Translations under genes and position numbers: made by a program | In this document: one piece after another, positions 60,579 to 64,000 of the stretch | Layout of the letters: each line of letters begins with the position of its first letter | Position numbering within the stretch: the first letter of the stretch is position 1 | From: Mucilaginibacter aquariorum | GTDB taxonomy: Bacteria > Bacteroidota > Bacteroidia > Sphingobacteriales > Sphingobacteriaceae | Length of the DNA: 64,000 bases | Assembly (NCBI RefSeq): GCF_024498135.1 | Contig: NZ_JANHOH010000004.1 | Span: 124,001-188,000, forward strand | Direction of reading: 5' to 3' | Notes under the pieces: model-generated | What the model saw: the letters and a program-made list of their open reading frames with translations, nothing else | What the model was told of the DNA's origin: nothing | The model's database searches: none

Positions 60579-62015
60579 CTAAAACTCCGCGTTCTTAGGG
60601 AACCTTGGGAAAGGGATCACGTCGCGGATGTTGCCCATACCGGTAACAAACAGTACCAAACGTTCGAAGCCTAAACCAAAGCCGGCATGCGGGCAGCCAC
60701 CATAACGGCGGGTATCCAGGTACCACCAAAGCTCATCTTTAGGGATGCCTATCTCGTCCATACGTTGCTCCAGTTTATCAAGGCGTTCTTCACGTTGCGA
60801 ACCACCTACAATTTCGCCTATACCCGGGAAAAGGATATCCATAGCGGCAACGGTTTTACCGTCGTCGTTCTGGCGCATGTAGAAGGATTTTATTTCTTTA
60901 GGATAATCTGTCAGGATCACCGGTTTCTTAAAGTGCTTCTCTACCAAATAACGCTCATGTTCTGATTGCAGATCGGTACCCCAGCCTTCAATCAGGTATT
61001 GGAATTTCTTCTTTTTGTTCGGGGTAGATTCCTTCAGGATCTCAATCGCTTCGGTATAAGTTAAACGCTCAAAATCGTTTTCTAAACAAAACTGCAGTTT
61101 CTCTAACAAATTAAGTTCAGAGCGGTCCTGCTGTGGTTTTTGTTTTTCCTCGTCTAACAAACGCTGACTTAAAAACTCAATATCATCTTTATTTTTATCC
61201 AGCGCATAGCGGATCACATATTTCAGCAACTCCTCGGCCAGGTCGGCGTTATCTTTCAGATCGTAGAAAGCCATTTCGGGCTCAATCATCCAAAACTCGG
61301 CCAGGTGGCGGGTAGTGTTTGAGTTTTCGGCACGAAAGGTAGGGCCGAAAGTATAAATATCGCTCAGCGCCATTGCACCCAGCTCGCCTTCTAACTGGCC
61401 GGATACGGTAAGGTTTGTAGCACGACCAAAAAAGTCTTGTTTAAAATCTATTTCGCCAGTTTCGGTTTTTGGCGGGTTTGCTAAATCAAAGTTGGTTACG
61501 TGGAACGTTTCGCCGGCACCTTCTGCATCACTCGCGGTAATTATAGGGGTATGCAGGTAAACAAACCCGCGTTCCTGGAAAAAGGTATGTATAGCGAACG
61601 ACAGCGTATTACGAACCCTGAATATAGCACCGAAGGTATTGGTACGGAAACGCAGGTGCGCTATCTCGCGTAAAAATTCAAGGCTGTGTTTTTTGGGTTG
61701 TAAAGGGTATTTCTCCGGGTCGCTATCGCCCAGTATTTCTATCTGGGTTGCTTTAACATCAACACTCTGGCCTTTGCCCAACGAGGCAACAAGCCTGCCG
61801 CTAACGCTAAGCGCGGCGCCGGTGGTAATGCGTTTTAATAAAGCGGGATCGGTGTTCTCAAAATCAACAACAATTTGCAGGTTGTTATTGGTGGAGCCAT
61901 CATTTAAAGCAATAAACTGATTGTTACGGAAGGTACGTACCCATCCTTTAACTGTTACATCAATATCGGTTTTACCGCTTTCAAGCAGTGCTTTAATTTT
62001 TGTACGAGAGCTCAT
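60579..62015 (-). CDS. asnS: Asparaginyl-tRNA synthetase
   Basis: A 478-residue class IIb synthetase. The preferred start is ATG 62015 ([11 protein letters not shown]); the open frame runs ten codons further to a TTG. The N-terminal OB-fold anticodon-binding domain ([20 protein letters not shown]) is followed by the catalytic core with motif 2 [27 protein letters not shown] and motif 3 [16 protein letters not shown]. The [14 protein letters not shown] segment distinguishes AsnRS from AspRS. It charges tRNA-Asn. On the minus strand TATTTTTG (62042 to 62035) is a good -7 box 20 bases before the ATG. Confidence 0.97.
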   Translation of the reverse strand: MSSRTKIKALLESGKTDIDVTVKGWVRTFRNNQFIALNDGSTNNNLQIVVDFENTDPALLKRITTGAALSVSGRLVASLGKGQSVDVKATQIEILGDSDPEKYPLQPKKHSLEFLREIAHLRFRTNTFGAIFRVRNTLSFAIHTFFQERGFVYLHTPIITASDAEGAGETFHVTNFDLANPPKTETGEIDFKQDFFGRATNLTVSGQLEGELGAMALSDIYTFGPTFRAENSNTTRHLAEFWMIEPEMAFYDLKDNADLAEELLKYVIRYALDKNKDDIEFLSQRLLDEEKQKPQQDRSELNLLEKLQFCLENDFERLTYTEAIEILKESTPNKKKKFQYLIEGWGTDLQSEHERYLVEKHFKKPVILTDYPKEIKSFYMRQNDDGKTVAAMDILFPGIGEIVGGSQREERLDKLEQRMDEIGIPKDELWWYLDTRRYGGCPHAGFGLGFERLVLFVTGMGNIRDVIPFPRFPKNAEF

Positions 62016-62087
62016 ATAAAAAGTATTTGAGCGGCAAAAATACAATTATTTGCTAAACCTGTAAGCAGTAAAACCGACTTTAAATGA

Positions 62088-62573
62088 TTAGTTGCGTGGC
62101 AGGTAAACGCTAAACTGGCCTTTACTATATTTAACGCTATCCGGGTAAACACTTGATGTGGTAGGGAAAGTCCTTTTAAAGTTTAAAGTAAACTTACCCG
62201 CAATTACACGATTGGTAGAATCATAATCGGTTACTTCAAGTGAGCTTCCGTTTGCAACGCCAATATTATAACGACTTACCGTATCGCTATTTATTTTTTG
62301 ATAATACTTAGCCTGGTTGCCGGTTAATCCATAAATACCTTTTCCGGTAAATTTAATGTGCATGCGTATACCAGCATCCTGGCTTAGGCCGCCTATGGCG
62401 ATAGAATCGGTACCTACTTTGCCACTTGCGGGGATACCGTAAACCTGCAATCCATTTTTCTCTGCAACAAAATAAGGTTGATAAGGGGCCTGGCAACAAT
62501 TATCGTCGTTTTTTAAACAAGCGGTAAATAATAACGATAATAAGGCCAATGAAGTAAATGTTAGCTTTTTCAT
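62088..62573 (-). CDS. Hypothetical lipoprotein
   Basis: A 161-residue lipoprotein (lipobox LFTAC, Cys19) with a nearby Cys pair (NCC). The mature part is strand-rich with Gly and Thr turns (GLSQDAGIRMHIKFTGKGIYGLTGNQAKYY, VIAGKFTLNFKRTFP). It resembles small beta-sandwich lipoproteins of Bacteroidota, without an assigned function. It is monocistronic, upstream of asnS in the same direction (72 bases). Confidence 0.75.
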   Translation of the reverse strand: MKKLTFTSLALLSLLFTACLKNDDNCCQAPYQPYFVAEKNGLQVYGIPASGKVGTDSIAIGGLSQDAGIRMHIKFTGKGIYGLTGNQAKYYQKINSDTVSRYNIGVANGSSLEVTDYDSTNRVIAGKFTLNFKRTFPTTSSVYPDSVKYSKGQFSVYLPRN

Positions 62574-62666
62574 GATCAGTGTTTATTTGTATTATTTATA
62601 CTATACGTTAAAAAAATTGCGGATGATACAGCGGGTCTAAAAAAATGTTGGAAAAGCCTCACCCAA

Positions 62667-63090
62667 CCCTCTCCAAAGGAGAGGGCTTTAAATATTCGAT
62701 TCCCTCCTTGGGGGAGCGGAGCTACCGTTTACCCATATCTTTTCGTTGGGTGTATTTTTTATGACCCGTAGGGTCTACCGCTTTGTAGCCAAATGGAAGA
62801 AAAGGGTTTTGCCCCATAGGGGTTACCCCATTATCGGCATTTTTAGGATGGATGAGACTAATTTCGTTACATTTCCACGAATGGGTAGCCTCTACGAGGC
62901 ATAAATCATGTTCATTATTTTTTCTACAAAGCGGTAGAGCCTACGGCTCATTATCCTTGCCTAATTTCAAAAGATGCGGGTACTCGGTAGCCTGGGGAGG
63001 GGTGTGTAGGGATGTGACGTGGCAGGGAGGGGCTTATCCGCCTTGCTTAACGCCGCCCCCCCCCCTCCCTACACCCTCCCGTTGGGAGGG
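62667..63090. repeat. Cluster of triloop palindromes in a 618-base gene-free gap
   Basis: CCCTCTCC-AAA-GGAGAGGG (62667-62685), GACCC-GTA-GGGTC (62763-62775), CCCC-ATA-GGGG (62812-62822), GCCTC-TAC-GAGGC (62888-62900), GAGCC-TAC-GGCTC (62937-62949) and CCCTCCC-GTT-GGGAGGG (63074-63090). The 15-base arms TCTACCGCTTTGTAG (62774-62788) and its complement at 62924-62938 bracket part of the cluster. A run of ten C lies at 63056-63065. No credible gene was found in 62574-63191. Confidence 0.8.
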
Positions 63091-63191
63091 AATCGCGCAA
63101 GCCCCATGCTTTATGTCTACTCATGTCTATTACTTTGGAAAGGGTCGGGGTTAAGGCTTTTTTCTTAAGTTTGCACCTCAATAAATTTTTC

Positions 63192-64000
63192 ATGAAACCG
63201 AAGCTGAGCCTGGTTATTGGTATTGTATGTATTTCTTTTTCGCCAATATTTGTGAAGCTTGCCGCTTCGCCGGCTATTACATCGGGCTTTTACCGCATAT
63301 TTATTGCCTGGCTGTTTTTACTGCCTTACTGTATTATTAAAGGGAAACTAAGAACCACTCCTAAAGCGCTCGTCATCACGGTAATTGGGGGTATAGTATT
63401 TGGGGCCGATATTGCCATGTGGAATATCTCCCTGCTAAAAATAAGCGCTACAGTATCAACCCTGCTGGCCAATCTGGCCCCCGTTTGGGTAGGGTTGATG
63501 AGTTACCTGCTGTTTAAAAAGAAATCGGGTTATTGGTTTTGGGCAGGCACCATCGTTGCTATTATTGGCATGGTGATCCTGGTGGGATACCAGAATGTGA
63601 TCAACCTGCAGTTTAACGAAGGTATACTATACGCCGTAGCTGCTAGTATCCTTTATGCCATATACATTATGATAACCAAAGGTATTTTGAAACATATAGA
63701 CACCTTCACCTTTATGTTTTACAATATGCTGGGCGCTTCTGTGCTGTTATTAACCATTGTATTTTTGCGTGGCGATGCCTTATTGAGCTTTGATACCGCT
63801 ACCTGGGGCTGTTTCATTGGCATGGGGGTGCTATGCCAGCTAATAGGGTGGCTTACCATCAATCATTCGCTCCGTTACCTCGAATCTACAAAAGTATCAA
63901 TAGCCTTGTTGGGGCAAACCGTTATAGCCGGGTTTTTGGCTATCGGTTTGCTTGGCGAGGTGCTGCATTTAAAAGAGATTATTGGCAGTGTAATAGTATT
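63192..64000 (+). CDS. EamA/DMT-family transporter, C-terminus beyond window
   Basis: 269 codons are visible before the right edge, starting at ATG 63192. Nine or more hydrophobic helices are arranged as two EamA repeats; the first begins LVIGIVCISFSPIFVKLAA and the second GILYAVAASILYAIYIMITKGIL. The second repeat ends with the typical LGEVLHLKEIIGSVIV, so only a short tail is missing. DMT transporters export or import metabolites, nucleotide sugars or amino acids; the substrate is not predictable. TAAGTTTG at 63166-63173 is a good -7 box 18 bases before the start. Confidence 0.9.
   Translation, partial: MKPKLSLVIGIVCISFSPIFVKLAASPAITSGFYRIFIAWLFLLPYCIIKGKLRTTPKALVITVIGGIVFGADIAMWNISLLKISATVSTLLANLAPVWVGLMSYLLFKKKSGYWFWAGTIVAIIGMVILVGYQNVINLQFNEGILYAVAASILYAIYIMITKGILKHIDTFTFMFYNMLGASVLLLTIVFLRGDALLSFDTATWGCFIGMGVLCQLIGWLTINHSLRYLESTKVSIALLGQTVIAGFLAIGLLGEVLHLKEIIGSVIV

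Noticed and set aside
62852..63154. 100-residue plus-strand frame
   Set aside because: It lies wholly within palindromic and C-rich repeats, with Pro-rich low-complexity translation and no start signal.

Overview
The window looks like chromosomal DNA of a Bacteroidota bacterium of the Sphingobacteriaceae type (Mucilaginibacter/Pedobacter-like). This is inferred from gene content: a SusC/SusD polysaccharide utilization locus (PUL), TlpA/DUF4369 thioredoxins, DUF5686 and four-helix-bundle (IVS) proteins, a roughly 1100-residue SecA, near-consensus TAnnTTTG -7 promoter boxes, and many lipoprotein signals. No tRNA, rRNA, CRISPR array, insertion sequence or prophage was recognised.

Layout. 1-7.4 kb: a truncated outer-membrane barrel gene; a cell-wall block with a secreted NagZ-type GH3, a CtpA-type S41 protease and MurQ; an unknown gene; an orphan RES-domain protein; and a Bax-inhibitor-1 membrane protein. 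7.5-12.9 kb: a methionine unit with a SAM riboswitch, metH and metF, interrupted by a four-helix-bundle gene inside an inverted-repeat element. 13-21 kb: a secreted MG2/plug protein, a subtilisin, an ALDH7-type dehydrogenase, a TPR protein and a small acidic protein. 21.2-33.8 kb: a minus-strand PUL with a propeller/LuxR regulator, SusC, SusD, a LamG lipoprotein, two GH144-type glucanases and an esterase. This is best read as a beta-1,2-glucan locus. 34-46 kb: trhO, a DUF5686 protein, kbl, pheS, a Rieske-like lipoprotein, a TetR regulator, an autoregulated membrane protein/winged-helix/creD unit, a ferritin-like protein and small proteins. 46.3-64 kb: mostly housekeeping genes (RlmD-like methyltransferase, an epimerase, a degenerate arginase, two tandem TlpA proteins, purD, secA, SPOR, M20 hydrolase, asnS), ending in a truncated EamA transporter.

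The most striking feature is the intergenic DNA. At least six gaps hold elements with one design: a 6-8 bp word repeated in one strand, a loop, then the same word reverse-complemented, so the transcript would fold into a long imperfect hairpin. The word differs between loci (TGCACATC-like, GTATCAA, GATTAG, GAGTCATT). A related pair of 28-nt arms encloses the four-helix-bundle gene between metH and metF, which resembles the 23S rRNA intervening sequences where this protein family was first seen. A family of hairpin elements with one protein-coding member is the best candidate here for an undescribed system, but that link is inference. A second set of compact palindromes (GGC-TTTA-GCC and CATCCC-type) occupies other gaps.

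Two regulatory circuits can be read directly. A perfect dyad TACTTTG-N5-CAAAGTA lies in front of both the membrane/winged-helix pair and creD. A 9-bp-arm dyad lies upstream of susC, immediately downstream of the gene for its likely regulator.
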